Source of the DNA: Pieris napi
Taxonomy: Eukaryota; Arthropoda; Insecta; Lepidoptera; Pieridae
Assembly (NCBI RefSeq): GCF_905475465.1
Contig: NC_062234.1
Span: 11,555,001-11,619,000 of the forward strand
Length of the DNA: 64,000 bases
Direction of reading: 5' to 3'
Shown here: positions 1-11,537 of the stretch, in pieces
Layout: the number at the start of each line of letters is the position of its first letter
Position numbering within the stretch: the first letter of the stretch is position 1
Made by a program: the position numbers and the translations under genes
Notes under the pieces: model-generated
The model's database searches: none
What the model was told of the DNA's origin: nothing
The model's input: only the letters and a program-made list of their open reading frames with translations

Positions 1-398
1 TCAAAACGTTGGAGTGATAGGTATAGTTATTATTAAAGAAATATGTTTTTGTAGCCAGTTTGAAATAATCTATGCCATTAAATCCTCTGAAAGCGGTTTA
101 GCATATTTTTAACGGAAAGCCGTAATGGCTTCGAGCTCGGGACTAAAAATGTGAATTGCGACTTTTTCATCCATTCGCTCGTAATTAGCAACAAAAGGAT
201 AAAACAAACATGTTTTAAAAGCTTTAGACCAGGATGTCTCAACGAAATATACATTGCTAAGCTTCTTATTGGTCCTTAATGTATTTATAGAATTATTTAA
301 TAAATGAGGGACCATAACACTTATATATATATTATAAGTCACGTCAGATAAGTATTTATTTATTTCAAAAAGATACAAATTGGTTGAATTCATATTAG
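1..398. other. unassigned AT-rich DNA
   Basis: No repeat or gene is recognised. A 94-codon frame on the minus strand (109-393) has mixed composition but matches no family I know, has no visible splice context and overlaps no other signal. It is left uncalled. Confidence 0.3.
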
Positions 399-459
399 TT
401 TTTTTTTATAGAACAGGGGGCAAACGGGCAGGAGGCTCACACCTGATGTTAAGTAGTTA
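399..459 (-). repeat. LINE tail fragment (family A)
   Basis: Reverse complement of the tail seen repeatedly in this window: a transfer from CAGGTGAGCCTCCTGCCCG to GCCCCCTGTTCTATAAAAA. The family carries the end of a non-LTR ORF2 followed by this short tail. Only the last ~60 bp remain here. Confidence 0.6.
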
Positions 460-2200
460 ACAACTAGAGACTACACGTTTCTTAGTTTTTTATTGGATCT
501 ACCTAACTTACCTAAAACTTTAGTAAATTGGCTTAAACAACTGTTTAATCTTAATATCAACTATAACAGCTCCCAATAAATTATTTTAGTAGTAGTAAAA
601 ATCATTGAAATTAAAATATAATTATGTAAAATTAAATTGGATTACATTATTAGAAATTCATCGAAAAAGGACACTTAACATTATAATAAATTTTCGAGTA
701 CAATGCTCGAACACCTAGTTACTGTTGTCTATCAAATTTATTAAGTTAAAACTTCATTCACGATTTGTATAGGAAAGGACCCGAGAGTTAAAAAAATACA
801 TACAAAACTATGCTTTTAGCGCGGGCAAATGTGAGAGCTACGGAGAGTGCCCCCAGAGGCGATGAGTCCGGTAATTCCACTGTCTTTTTTTAAATTTTCC
901 ATCGCTTTAAATTGATATAGTACCTCACTACAATTTCACTATGTATTTTATGATATATTTATTATTTTTAACGGTCAAAAATCTAATTTGATAATTAATA
1001 TATCAAAGCTAGGTCTGGATATACATAGTTGCTCACCTCACAGTATAAAATGGATTTTTGTTTAGTTTTTTGTAATTAGAATTTTTTCTTTGATAAGTAA
1101 TTGTTTTTTTTTGTTTTGTAATGTTTGTTTTGTTTAATAATCTCTATATGTTGGTCATGTTTGCCTATAAGTGCTTGTCACATTAAACATTGTATTTTGT
1201 GTTTGTTTTTACCAATGTCTCAGTGTGCCAAGCGTTGGCAAGCTTTTTATCAAATAAAAAAAAAAAATTAATTGGCACCGTATAGATATTGTATCATGCA
1301 TTGTATTGAATATATTGACCTGAAATGTTTCATTTACGCATTTTCATTGCAGGTATAACAACTAAATACCTAACCAAACATTCTACACCAATATATATTT
1401 CGTAATGATATTGATTCCTCCTTTTTTCTTTGTAACACGTTAACATCCTATAAGTTGATTATGGTTCACAGTAGGAAATAAACTAGATTTCGCAGAAACT
1501 ATCGCTCGCAGCATAACGTACAAAAACCATTGCTGATTCGTTCTGATTTCTTCGTAAAACATTTATCTATGAATGCCGTGAAGTTAGCACGGCTTCAAAA
1601 AACCCTCTTTGATGAGGCGTATTCAATATCGCTAACGTAGTCGGCTAAATGAACTATTTACAGTGATTGACGATCATATAAATTATTTCTCTTTGAATGA
1701 TGTTTTTGAATGATGCTATTGAATGTGAAATATTACTGAATCGCCATTTTGTACGAAGACAAAATTAGGATAAAAGTATTAATTATATTTAAAGGAATAT
1801 TTAATGTTGTAGTTTTAGCGGATGCAAAATAAATAAACAAGCTTAGATCCGTCCAACTTACCTTGTCTTGGGCACATTGCCTATTCAAACTGCATAAAGA
1901 ATTTCAACTCCTGGAGTTAGAGGCTAAAACTACTAATATATAACAATCGTAATTTTTTTCTTTGTTCTTATTTCGATATTTTACCGTTTCTTGTTGTTGT
2001 ATGCATTGGTCCTCCAAAGTAGTAGTACTCATCATATGATTTATCTACAACTATTTAGGATTTTGCAGGACTCTTACTACACACATAGTAAAAACTCATA
2101 AACTACCGAACGGATTTTTGTACGGTTACCAATAGATTGTTTAATGTTTATTATAGTTTTGTGTATAGCGATTATTAAGAGGTCGCAGAAAATCACGCGT
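460..2200. other. unassigned intergenic or intronic DNA
   Basis: No gene is seen. A G+C-richer patch at 820-885 may be an old repeat fragment. A short segment at 1006-1041 also occurs at 16328-16368. A strong minus-strand donor lies at 1861, but only a 28-nt open stretch precedes it. Confidence 0.4.
1006..1041 (+). repeat. short dispersed repeat, copy 1
   Basis: Starts AAGCTAGGTCTGG and ends CCTCACA. It aligns in the same orientation with 16328-16368, which has an extra TCTGG. Shared similarity is about 36 bp. The family is unknown. Confidence 0.4.
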
Positions 2201-2228
2201 AGACAAGACACAATATTGTGTCTTGTCT
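2201..2228. repeat. perfect 28-nt palindrome
   Basis: The 14-nt arm AGACAAGACACAAT is followed directly by its exact reverse complement, with no spacer. It lies 1 nt from a second hairpin at 2230-2265. Confidence 0.9.
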
Positions 2229-2229
2229 T

Positions 2230-2265
2230 CTTCACTCAAGTACATAAGTATATACTTGAGTGAAG
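2230..2265. repeat. 13-bp hairpin beside a palindrome
   Basis: The arm CTTCACTCAAGTA (2230-2242) pairs perfectly with 2253-2265 across a 10-nt loop. Together with 2201-2228 it forms two back-to-back cruciform-capable units. Confidence 0.9.
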
Positions 2266-2944
2266 TTGGAACGCATTATAGTCTTGAATGCGTATAAAGA
2301 ATCGCGACTTATAATAACAAAATCGTTATAATTGAACATTGTTATCCGACATTTAAATTTGTAAAATGGATCAGAGCGTATAGCATTCGCAACGGCCTCC
2401 AAGGTATGTTGTATGTAATTAAATACACAAAGAGAATCAATATTGTTCGAGTGAATTTTTCTGAAATTGCCCGCGAATATTTGCTCGTAAAACAGTGCGT
2501 ACTCGAAAACCGTTGTACATTTAAAAATACGCCAGATTTTATTTCACATACACTATATGTGCAAAAACAGAGTTCAGGTAGCGTTAAATTCTGTACATTT
2601 CCTTTTATTAAAGTATTTCAATATGTTTCACTTGCAACAGAATTGTAAATCAGGGTTGAATCACATGAGGCGAACTGTTTCGACGCCGACAAAGGGTGAA
2701 TTTTGTTTTCGCTATTGAGCTACAAAAAACATTTTTGGTGTTTTCACATTTTTTCCGGCAGAACAAGGCTTTGTGGCTGTAGGGTTGATCCGTAGAATGG
2801 TTATTGCAATGAACATGTAGTTTTAATTATAAAACTAATTTTTATTTTGTCATTACGAAATTTTATTTCAATGTTAACCGGTTGCAGTTTCTTACAATTT
2901 CCTAGAAAATCAAAAACTTGGGTGGATTGGATTTAATTATTATT
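2266..2944. other. unassigned DNA
   Basis: An 80-codon frame at 2406-2648 (+) is the longest open stretch. It matches no known family, lacks supporting splice sites and is probably chance. Nothing else is seen. Confidence 0.35.
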
Positions 2945-3030
2945 AAGAGTTGCGGAAAGTTTCTTGCCAGTTCTCTCCCGCCTTACGAGCTTGAATTGGT
3001 AACTGGTAGGTAGTGCTTATTTAGGCCTTC
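2945..3030 (+). repeat. LINE 3' UTR fragment (family D), degraded
   Basis: Contains the block GCGGAAAGTTTCTTGCCAG, then CTCCCGC and AACTGGTAGGTAGT. The same block occurs at 19800-19880, where the copy runs on to a (TTTGAG)n tail. No reading frame is retained. Confidence 0.55.
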
Positions 3031-4542
3031 CAAGTTTTTTAAATATTGCCAGTCATCGTGTACATCGTGGATATTAATACATTTTTATTTTATTATAACC
3101 AGGGAATAGAAAAGTAGTTGAAGGGCCTTTTGTGAGAGAGTAGTACACATTTACAACATTAATGTAGTATGATTATTGATTATACAATCACACGGCACGG
3201 CATTATATGCGGCACGCTTGCGGTGCCAATATACTTTTCTGTACTTACCTATTGCGTGAGTCATATATGTATATACAGATATATAAATACATATATTTAA
3301 ATGTATGTTCAGGACTGTAATAAAACAATATTGATAATTAGGTTCAATATATATTATGTGAGTCTCTATTTAGCCCAAATAATATTTTGAGCGTCCATTG
3401 GAGAATTAATTACATGTGTGTAGTACGGTATTTATGTTAAAACATCATAGAATACGATTCTGGAATAATATTTGTTTAGTAATAAAAAATATTAATTATA
3501 AATTAAATAAGATTGGCAGCCCTACGACCGATCCGGGCATTAACTATCCCGACCTGTCCATGCCGCTATTCACATAAGCTATTTTACTCTCATTTAACTC
3601 TAACGACTACGACACGATACAACTAGAGCTTTACCTGTGAAACAATTGCGAGTGCGACTATATTCTTCTGTTACTATATTCTCTTTATACTAATCAAAAA
3701 CATTTATCATTTCCCTTTTCCCTTTTCCTGTATAACCCGTTCAGCCACTAATTTCCAACACAAGTTTTACAGCCTTCGTGGCTTAGTCACCGGTAGAAAA
3801 ACTACTTTTACGTCTTTGTAAAATTTAACTTGGATGATTTCGTACTTGTCTTAAAATATTAAATTTCTCCATGCCCTGTTTCAATGCTCCGAAAACCTAC
3901 AAATATTTGATGTTCATTTATTAATTAATAATTTATTTTAGATCCATATATTGTAACATTTAACATACCCCATTGGTTAGTGACAATTCAGTGTTAGTTC
4001 CTAAGTTACCTATGCTAGATTAGCCTACAAAAGCTATGGTATTTATGATTGCAAAGTTAACGATTTTAATGCACACGACATATCGTTGGGTATAAATGAA
4101 ACCAATGTTGTATTCAATGAAAAAACGAACATTTAAAACTAGCCACGGGGCATATTTGAATAGTTGCACCGTTCAGGACCTCGGGCGCTCACCAAAAATA
4201 TGTATTTCAAATTTCAATATACTCTGGCAGGGAATTCATATGAACTTTCATTTGCTATTAATACATAATGGCTGAAACTTTCCCGATGCTTTAGACCACA
4301 GTTTTTCTTTCATTATGAGTTCGGTAATATTAAATGAGTTCGCGTGAATTAGTCGAGATTCATTATTCTACGTACCGTAACTTTCCAGTGAAATGTTTGA
4401 TTAGTTTTATTTGATGTTACTTGATCCTAATTTACCGTTTCAAAGGATTATTTGTACTCTTTGATAATTTTAACGAATTTCCCAACGGTTTTTAGTTTAC
4501 GTACAAACATATTTAGTTGTGTGGCGTATATAATATAAAGGG
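3031..4542. other. unassigned AT-rich DNA
   Basis: No gene, repeat copy or strong inverted repeat is recognised in this 1.5-kb stretch. Confidence 0.4.
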
Positions 4543-4812
4543 GAGCAGTGGTGGACTTCCTTTAGCGTATGACTTATCCCTGAGGCCGTAGGCTCATCGC
4601 CGGCTGTGCAGCAATGGTCTTTCTATGTGCATTGACCACTCGTTACGAAGGAAAACATCGAAATGGCTTAGACTCAAATAGTCGACGGTATGTTAAAGCA
4701 CAGAAGGCTGTTTATCTAGTTGACTATTAGAAAAAACAAATGATCACAAAACAGTTACAGAAAGCAGAGGCAAGACCTAAAAGTTTGAAGCGCCCTTGGT
4801 TTTTTTTTTTTT
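4543..4812 (+). mobile_element. tRNA-derived SINE, full length, diverged
   Basis: Begins GAGCAGTGGTGG and carries diverged tRNA-like promoter boxes. It continues through GAAGGAAAACATCG and GTCGACGG, and ends near AAGCGCCC followed by a T-rich tail. It is much more diverged than the copies at 43.2 or 53.6 kb, so it is an old insertion. Confidence 0.75.
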
Positions 4813-5484
4813 CGAAAAAAATTATAAATAATTAATTATGTTATTTTTTAGTGATGTGCGTTTATTTTTCAAATAACCTAACCTAAGCGTACCTGTAGGC
4901 CCATTCTTGCGTTTAAAAAAAAAACATTATTTTTTCCAATTTTCCCATTCCCAAATTACATTTGGAGTCATCACTAAAATTGTAAGTAATAAAAAGATCT
5001 TATAATTCGGTCACACGTATACATCATTATAATCGTTTCGTCGCACATATAATAATTGTAGTATGAATATAGTACTAAATACAACGAGGAGCTTACTCAG
5101 ATCTCACAACAGGTATTTGTAGCTGCAATCTGGCTTACAGTGTGCTGTTACAAAGGTGCACTAGTATTACGTGAACCAACTGAGCGTTAAGCTATGAGCT
5201 TTTGAGGATTTCGTCAATTAATAATACGCCTCCGTTTGGTCGCGCACTATCCACGAAGAAATTTTTTTTAAAGAAAACTTTGTTCAAAATGTTTAAGATT
5301 ATGTATTATTGATGATTGATTAAGATTATATATTTTGTATATATGTATGTTCTTTTTATTTATATATAGTTTTCTATATAGTAATCTGTAATGCTAGGTA
5401 TTATATAACATATTAAATTAAACAATAACAATTTAATTAATAACAATTATTTAGATTGAAAAAAAAAAAAAAAAAAAAACTAAA
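4813..5484. other. AT-rich DNA ending in a 21-nt A tract
   Basis: No gene is seen. An uninterrupted A run occupies about 5459-5479, next to the 3' side of the minus-strand LINE fragment that follows. On the LINE's sense strand it reads as poly(T), so it is not an ordinary poly(A) tail of that element. Confidence 0.5.
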
Positions 5485-6033
5485 CTTAACATAAACTAAA
5501 ATATATCATTAAAAGGAGTCCCTTTAGGCAACGTTCCGAAGATACTGGCAGCGTTCCCCCTTTGAATTGCTAGACTAATTCTTTGTCCGAGGTAGCTGCC
5601 AGATCTTCGGTTTCCTGTGATGTCGACTAACCTTTTTGAAATTTCTTTGAAAAGCCTTAAAGCGTTAGGACCCCACGGACCAAGGGTCTCGACACCGAAT
5701 GGGACAAAATCATATTCTGAGCCTAGACCCCTGTATTTGCATGCTTTATTTTTTTCAGCCGCTTCACAAGCCGCACCAGCTCTGTAGTTGGTTCCATGTA
5801 GATGGGAAGGGGCCAGCGTGTCTGAAAAGGTTGCATCCCATACCAGTACCCGACCCATCTTCCATGGAATCAAACTCATACCGTCCGGTCTCTTGCCATC
5901 GTCTCTTGCAATACCACTCGGCTCAAGTATACTTGGCACGTTGACGGTGGCAAGGGAACGGCGTATGATATCGTTAAGTGCGGCATGTCTCGAGAAGCGG
6001 CCTGCACTTTTTTGGCATGACAGGCCGTGATGT
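5485..6033 (-). pseudogene. LINE ORF2 C-terminal fragment, nuclease-like domain (family E)
   Basis: A minus-strand frame stays open from about 6030 down to 5496, beyond the 147 codons from 5939. It has the conserved order GLSC, SAGRFSRHAALND, ILEPSGIARDDGKRPDG, VWDATFSDTLAPSH, FVPFGVETLGPWG, QRISLAIQRGNAAS and a final TLPKG. This C-terminal module is known from animal non-LTR retrotransposons. The RPDG...VWD spacing suggests a PD-(D/E)XK-like nuclease fold, which is inference. The reverse transcriptase part is missing, so the copy is 5'-truncated. Related pieces lie at 17.9, 34.7 and 57.6 kb. It is an open but orphaned fragment and not a host gene. Confidence 0.75.
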
Positions 6034-6169
6034 CCAATTAATATTAATATTTTATTAATATTTTGTATTATTTCTATGATCCTTAAATTTCAGTTTTTAT
6101 ATATTCTTAGACGGAGATCGCAATTGTATTGAAATATTTAAGATATAAATAGAACAAAACGAATTGTTT

Positions 6170-6215
6170 AAAATTCAAAACTAGTTTTAAAATTTTAAAA
6201 CTAGTTTTGGATTTT
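6170..6215. repeat. 46-nt palindrome with a perfect 34-nt core
   Basis: 6176-6209 is an exact palindrome built on CAAAACTAGTTTTAAAA and its complement. Pairing extends to 6170-6215 with one mismatch. There is no spacer. Confidence 0.9.
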
Positions 6216-7499
6216 CTATTATAAGTGGCTTAGGGTTAGGTAAAGATACATTTTTTATAAAGTTATGAATGACAAGTGATATATGTGATGTTGGTAGGCA
6301 GCATTACACATTGCCGTGGAAATAACTTCATAGGGCGTTAATACTTTATCAATAACGTGGTGCCTCTGCTGTACTTAGGACTGAATTTTTTTAAAGCAAA
6401 AAATATTGTTCAATAATTACTTCCTTTTAAGCAATCCAATCATAGTTCTGTACATTCTCCCCTATTTGGTGACTGAGTGTGATGTTCCCAGCACAGATGA
6501 CGACAACATTTCCATCTCTCTGGATGGTCCAGTTCAGTCTATTACAGTTATTTAGGTGATACAACTTTTAGTACTACAATATCATCTGTGACCAATAATA
6601 CAGCAACAGTAATAGATAGGTAATAGAGGCTCCATTATATTATGAAAAACGAAGAAAAGGACATTATAAAACAAAAGGCACTCCATGTCACAATAAATAC
6701 AATTATGCATTTCCAACGTAAGATCATCAAAAGGTAAAGAAATAATGCATTGAGAAAAATAAAATAAAAATAAAATTGTAAAAAGAGAAATTGTAAATTA
6801 TGGACCAGGCTTTTACCCTAAATACCATACCAGACCGCGAAAAAAAGTAACTAAAATTTTTACACACAAATAATACTCATATTAAGAAATATTAACTAAC
6901 TAATTTTTGTATGGATTCATTAATAAATAAATAGAGGCGTATCACGATATCATGTTCCTTTTTTAATATCTTTGTAACGCTCCACAATAAGGTTCTCTAG
7001 ACACAAGCTTCGTCGACCTTGCCTAAACAGTATTTCTTATTCCCACATTCACAGACGTTTTCGCGTATTTTGCTCCAACTATGTATAAAAGAAGCGTCAG
7101 ACACTCAGACTGGTTATCTAAACAAAAATTATTATATTTTACATCACGATGCATAATATGATTATATCTCGTTGCATTTCATTACGCTCATAATTGTCTA
7201 CGTTACATCCTCATACGACAGTTAATGTATCTAATAAAACTGAAAACGTTTAGATAGCATCTATGTGTCTTCCTGATGCCCTTGAGGTTATGTTTACATA
7301 TCATTAGTAACTACTAGCGACCCGCTGCAGACTCACACGGAGAATAGAGCATTATTCCAATAAATGTAATCTTTATATCAAAGACAACGCAATTAAAACC
7401 TTCGAATACTAATAATAGTTACCTTCCAGTGGATTCATTGTGGACGTTTTATCGTGAGACAGACGTTCGAAGGGCTTTGTTTTATAGTATGTTTGTTTT
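6216..7499. other. unassigned AT-rich DNA
   Basis: Nothing recognised in 1.3 kb: no long frame, repeat family or splice-flanked coding stretch. Confidence 0.4.
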
Positions 7500-7533
7500 A
7501 ATATAATACAACTAAGTATAGTTGTATTATATT
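7500..7533. repeat. 14-bp inverted repeat, 6-nt loop
   Basis: AATATAATACAACT (7500-7513) pairs exactly with 7520-7533 across the loop AAGTAT. It may be a MITE scar. Confidence 0.85.
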
Positions 7534-8469
7534 CTTTAGTAAATAGATTTTCTATACCCACTAATGCTTTAGACTATGCGTAAAACGAAAGCGATTTAAG
7601 TGACTACAAGAACTCTTAATCGAGTCGCACAACGGACCCTTTGAAGGTCACTTTTTGTCTTTCTTTATTATTCCTGTGTTTATTATCACAGTACAGGCTA
7701 ATTCGTAAAGCGAGTTTATGGGCGGTGTTGCCAATACGAGTGTCCGTTTGTTCCAAGTTCTATAATTTTTGTAAGAATTATATATAAGCAACCTTAACCT
7801 TATTATAAAAGTATATAAGAGTTTGTCCCTTGGAGAGGGAGATGCACATTACTGCAACACAAAGTTAGAAAAACAGAGCATATGAAAAAGAAGAAATAAA
7901 TATATTATCTAATAATAATAAATTATATCTCTCTCAATATCTATAAATTTTTTAATGTTTTGTACTTGATTTTTTGTAAACCGCTAGTCACCTTTCATTG
8001 TGGCACACTACAGAGCCGGTCAACAGTATTGTAGTGCTGATTTCAATACGGGCACACTGGTAATAATTGATTAGTCTGTGATTTCGTTAATCAATTATAC
8101 CACGACCACTACATTTGGGGCTTACTATGCCTACATTATACCTCTATGGTAAGCACAGATTAAACAAAAAGCGGTAGACTAGCTTGGTTTGCCCTATTTA
8201 ATTGCTTAAGTGTTAATTTAATAATCATAACCACTCAACTTTTACAGTAACTAAAACTCAACAACAATTCAACTATCCAGTAGGTAATGAGACATATAGC
8301 ACAGACCTTTTTAATACACTATTTATTTCAGAAAATCCAGAACCTCCGGTGTTATCTCTGAATTAACCAAACGACGAACGTGACTTAGGTGCTTTTTATC
8401 TTCGTTAAAAGCGTGAAAAAAGCGTACTACTATGTTGGAGTTAGTTTATAAAGTCCCATAGAAGGGACA
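7534..8469. other. unassigned DNA
   Basis: No gene is seen. A small inverted repeat around ATAATTGATTA occurs near 8060-8100. Otherwise nothing is recognised. Confidence 0.35.
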
Positions 8470-8736
8470 AAAAAAAATCAGTGGCGCTACAACCTCTTTA
8501 GGTCTGGGCCTCAATTTCTGAATCTGTTTCATGATCAATTTTAAATCTAACAGCTTGATACACGATGTCGACTTTTTGGGTCTAAGACATGTCGGTTTCC
8601 TCACGATCTTTTCCTTCACCGTTCGAGCGAATGTTTAATGCGCACATAAAAAAAGTCCATTGGTGCACAGCCAGGGATCGAACCTACGACCTCAGGGATG
8701 AGAGTCGCACGCTGAAGCCACTAGGCCAACACTGCT
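8470..8736 (-). mobile_element. tRNA-derived SINE, near full length
   Basis: On the minus strand it begins AGCAGTGTTGGCCTAGTGG (A-box region) and has a B-box-like GGTTCGATCCC. It continues with CGAACGGTGAAGGAAAA and ends GTAGCGCCACTGATTT. About 265 bp. It is a member of the commonest repeat in the window. Confidence 0.9.
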
Positions 8737-9083
8737 GTATGGGCCTAAAGACATTTCTTAATCCAAAAAGAAAGATAGGTAAGCTATACCTAACGTGGAT
8801 TTTATAGTTCATCGGTTTGCTACTTTCCTTCACCAAACAAGCATCTATTAATTAAGCTTAACCACTAGGCTTTACACTTTATAATCGGTTTCAAATACAT
8901 TTTAGTAAACATTCTAGTGTCGTTAGCCAAACAGTCAAACGCTAAAACATGATTTTCGTTAGCAAACTTGAATATCATATCTCGATAATATTGTGCATAT
9001 TCACAGTATTTTGACATAAGGCTGTATATAATTTCTGTAAGGAATTAATAATTTTAAATCCATAATAAATAAATAGGATTTTT
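8737..9083. other. unassigned DNA
   Basis: AT-rich. Nothing recognised. Confidence 0.35.
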
Positions 9084-9511
9084 GAAGTGAAACTTCTTTA
9101 GGCGCATCAGGGTAAATTTTTTAAAAAACGTCACGAAGATATGCAGCTTTTTTGTCGAAGAAAAGGGAGAGAGAGGTGAATTACCTTATAGAAATTCTAT
9201 TTTTTAAATTAAAATTACGTATAGAGAATTTATGAAATATTAGTATTTTATACTTAATGCAAAATAATTGATTGGAATCTCAAATGACGAATTGTAAATT
9301 AAAATGCCACGTGTTTTTATTATCGAACAAATAAAAAAATTAAATTAATATTTTTGTATTAATTTTCGACACTTTTAATATTTTAATGACAATTAAATTC
9401 ATTAAATTCCTAACATATCTTCCTTTTTTCCCCCCTCTAAAATCTAAAGTTTTAGATTTGTATAACCATGAACAAGAGTTAAACATTAGTTTGCCAAAGA
9501 AGTTTCACTTC
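9084..9511. mobile_element. inverted-repeat element, probable MITE
   Basis: A 16-bp perfect inverted repeat, GAAGTGAAACTTCTTT at 9084-9099 and its complement at 9496-9511, bounds 428 bp. The terminal 13 nt are themselves palindromic (GAAGT-GAA-ACTTC). No coding frame lies inside. No clear target duplication is visible, so the superfamily is not assigned. Confidence 0.6.
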
Positions 9512-10135
9512 TGACATGTGTACTTTGTACGCACGAACCTTTTTTATTTATTTTTTTGTTTTTAATAGACGTTTTATGATGATGAGCTTTAGGTAAAGAT
9601 TTAAAAAACATTGATTAATATTTAGTCTGCTCATGGGTCTGTGGAAAGTCGTAATACTGTCATAACCCTAAACCCCGAAGGGCATAAAGTCTGGTACAAG
9701 CCCATAAATACAGTACTATTATTGCTATTGTAATATGATTAGGTGGCAGCCTCAACCTGCAATATTGTTCGTATGTTAATCGTACCTAAGCTTTACCGAC
9801 ATAACTTTCATCGTTTTATACCATTTTCATTTTCAGATTATCCACAATCACAAAATAATTAGACAATGGTTATCAGTCGATGTCTATTCGATTCGATATA
9901 CATTTTACCAACCTTTATTTGGTTTACGAAAAGCATGACAAATGGGCGAGCCATAAATAACAGATAAAGAAAAAATTGCGATAAAACAAATAAATATCTA
10001 AAGCCAATTTTCAGAGAGGACTCTGAATTTCACCCTTGGTCTTAGGAACTGAGTCTCATACGTCAAAAATCCATTAGACGTTATCATCTCACCCCCATCC
10101 AATTAATAACGTTGCGTGGTTACTGTGGCTAATCA
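9512..10135. other. unassigned DNA
   Basis: No gene or recognised repeat. Confidence 0.35.
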
Positions 10136-10480
10136 TCAATCAGTTGTCCAGGTCATCGATAACCGGTGTCTGAGACAGATCCTGGGAAACTTCCGGCCTG
10201 AGAAGATTTGATGAGCAACTACAGGAACGCCACTAGATCTTACGTCGCAAGTGGAGATGGAACAGACACACTCTTCGAAGAGAGCCCAACCACATGTCCA
10301 AGTCGGCACTAGATTGGACTCCTCAAGTAAAAAGGAAACTTGGCTAAACAATCCTGGCGACGCTTACTTGTGGCTGACACGGGTCGACGTGGACCGAAGT
10401 TAAGTGCTCGGCTCAAGAAAGAACGTGACGGCAAAGCATTATACACGCCCTCTGCCCTTGGGAATATATGAAGATAAGTC
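10136..10480 (+). pseudogene. RTE-like LINE ORF2 C-terminal remnant
   Basis: Conceptual translation in shifting + frames gives pieces typical of the end of RTE-like ORF2: DNRCLRQILG, then LRRKWRWNRHTLR, then SALDWTPQVKRK, with stops and frame changes between them. The familiar pattern is ...EIRRRKWRWIGHTLR...ALDWNPQGKRRRG. It is G+C-richer than the flanks. The copy is dead and 5'-truncated. Confidence 0.6.
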
Positions 10481-10920
10481 AAGTGAATAACAGATTTCGA
10501 TATATGACTCTTTACAACATTTAATTAACATTAATTCAAATATGTCAAAATCCAAACGAATTTTAGTTGGCATAAAAAAAATTAGCTCGTGTTAAGTTTA
10601 TCCTTAGTACGCTTGCACTTTCACAAATTAAAACACGATTAAACACGTGTATCAAAGTACTGACGTTAATACAAATACGTATTGATATGAATAAGTGGAG
10701 ATAACGGACACCTGGCCTCAACGGAAACAACGCTATCATCACGTTTCGTTACGGAAGCCTTTGATTTTGAATCAGAAATATAACAAAAAGAGCTAGGCTT
10801 TTCGAAATTATTACTCTTATAATTTGCGAATGTACGTATAGAATATAGATATAAAACAAAAATAAACTTTTACATAAAACTTTAAAATATTTACCAAAAT
10901 AAGCTACCATTAGATTACTC
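10481..10920. other. unassigned DNA
   Basis: Nothing recognised. Confidence 0.35.
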
Positions 10921-11053
10921 CAAAGCGGTTTATTTACATCACATACAAAACAATAAATACACAGAAAAAAAAACAACATTAAACAGTAATAAATTAAAAT
11001 ATTTACAAAAAACAAAAAAGACTATTGAACTTTACAGTATAGGAACTGACATG
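10921..11053 (-). repeat. dispersed repeat, copy 1 (pair with 41205-41313)
   Basis: Shares an ordered block with 41205-41313, including AAACAGTAATAAAT and ending TTACAGTATAGGAACTGACA. Orientation as a transposon tail is inferred. The family is unknown. Confidence 0.5.
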
Positions 11054-11471
11054 AAGCATTTGTCAGTTCACTCAACGGACAATTAAAAACCTCTGTTAAT
11101 GCAGTTCATTAATTATATCCATCCATTGTGATTATTGCGCAAACAACCCACGAAAATATACAAAGGCAGTGTATAGTGTAAGTGTATAGTATAGTGTATA
11201 TGTAGCGTAAGTACGGTGCTCTTATGAAGATAATTTGTGTGAAGACACCCGTAAGTCATACACCCAAAAGTCAATGACGTGTATCATAAGAAGGGTGTGG
11301 TAATTTGTAACACTAAGATAAAAGTAACAGACAATTTAACTGTTACGACGGTAGATGGCGCAGTGGAAGCTGAATCGCTTTGTGACAACTACCCGCAAAC
11401 TTATCATAACATTAAATTTGATAGCTTTGAATGACTCGAATTTTTAAATGAAAATAAAAGTTTATCGTAAA

Positions 11472-11537
11472 GTAAATCGGGTGGAATTATGTTCTTTGAA
11501 ATCAAATGTTCAAAGAACATAATTCCACCCGATTTAC
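11472..11537. repeat. perfect 29-bp hairpin, 8-nt loop
   Basis: The arm at 11472-11500 (starts GTAAATCGGGTGG, ends TTCTTTGAA) is exactly complementary to 11509-11537. The loop is ATCAAATG. Pairing stops abruptly on the outer side, so this is not the centre of a longer foldback. Confidence 0.95.

Noticed and set aside
109..393. 94-codon minus frame
   Set aside because: Reads plausibly but matches nothing I know and has no splice or repeat support. Kept only as a remark.
5699..6030. Two + strand frames of about 80 codons
   Set aside because: Antisense shadows of the LINE family E domain on the minus strand.
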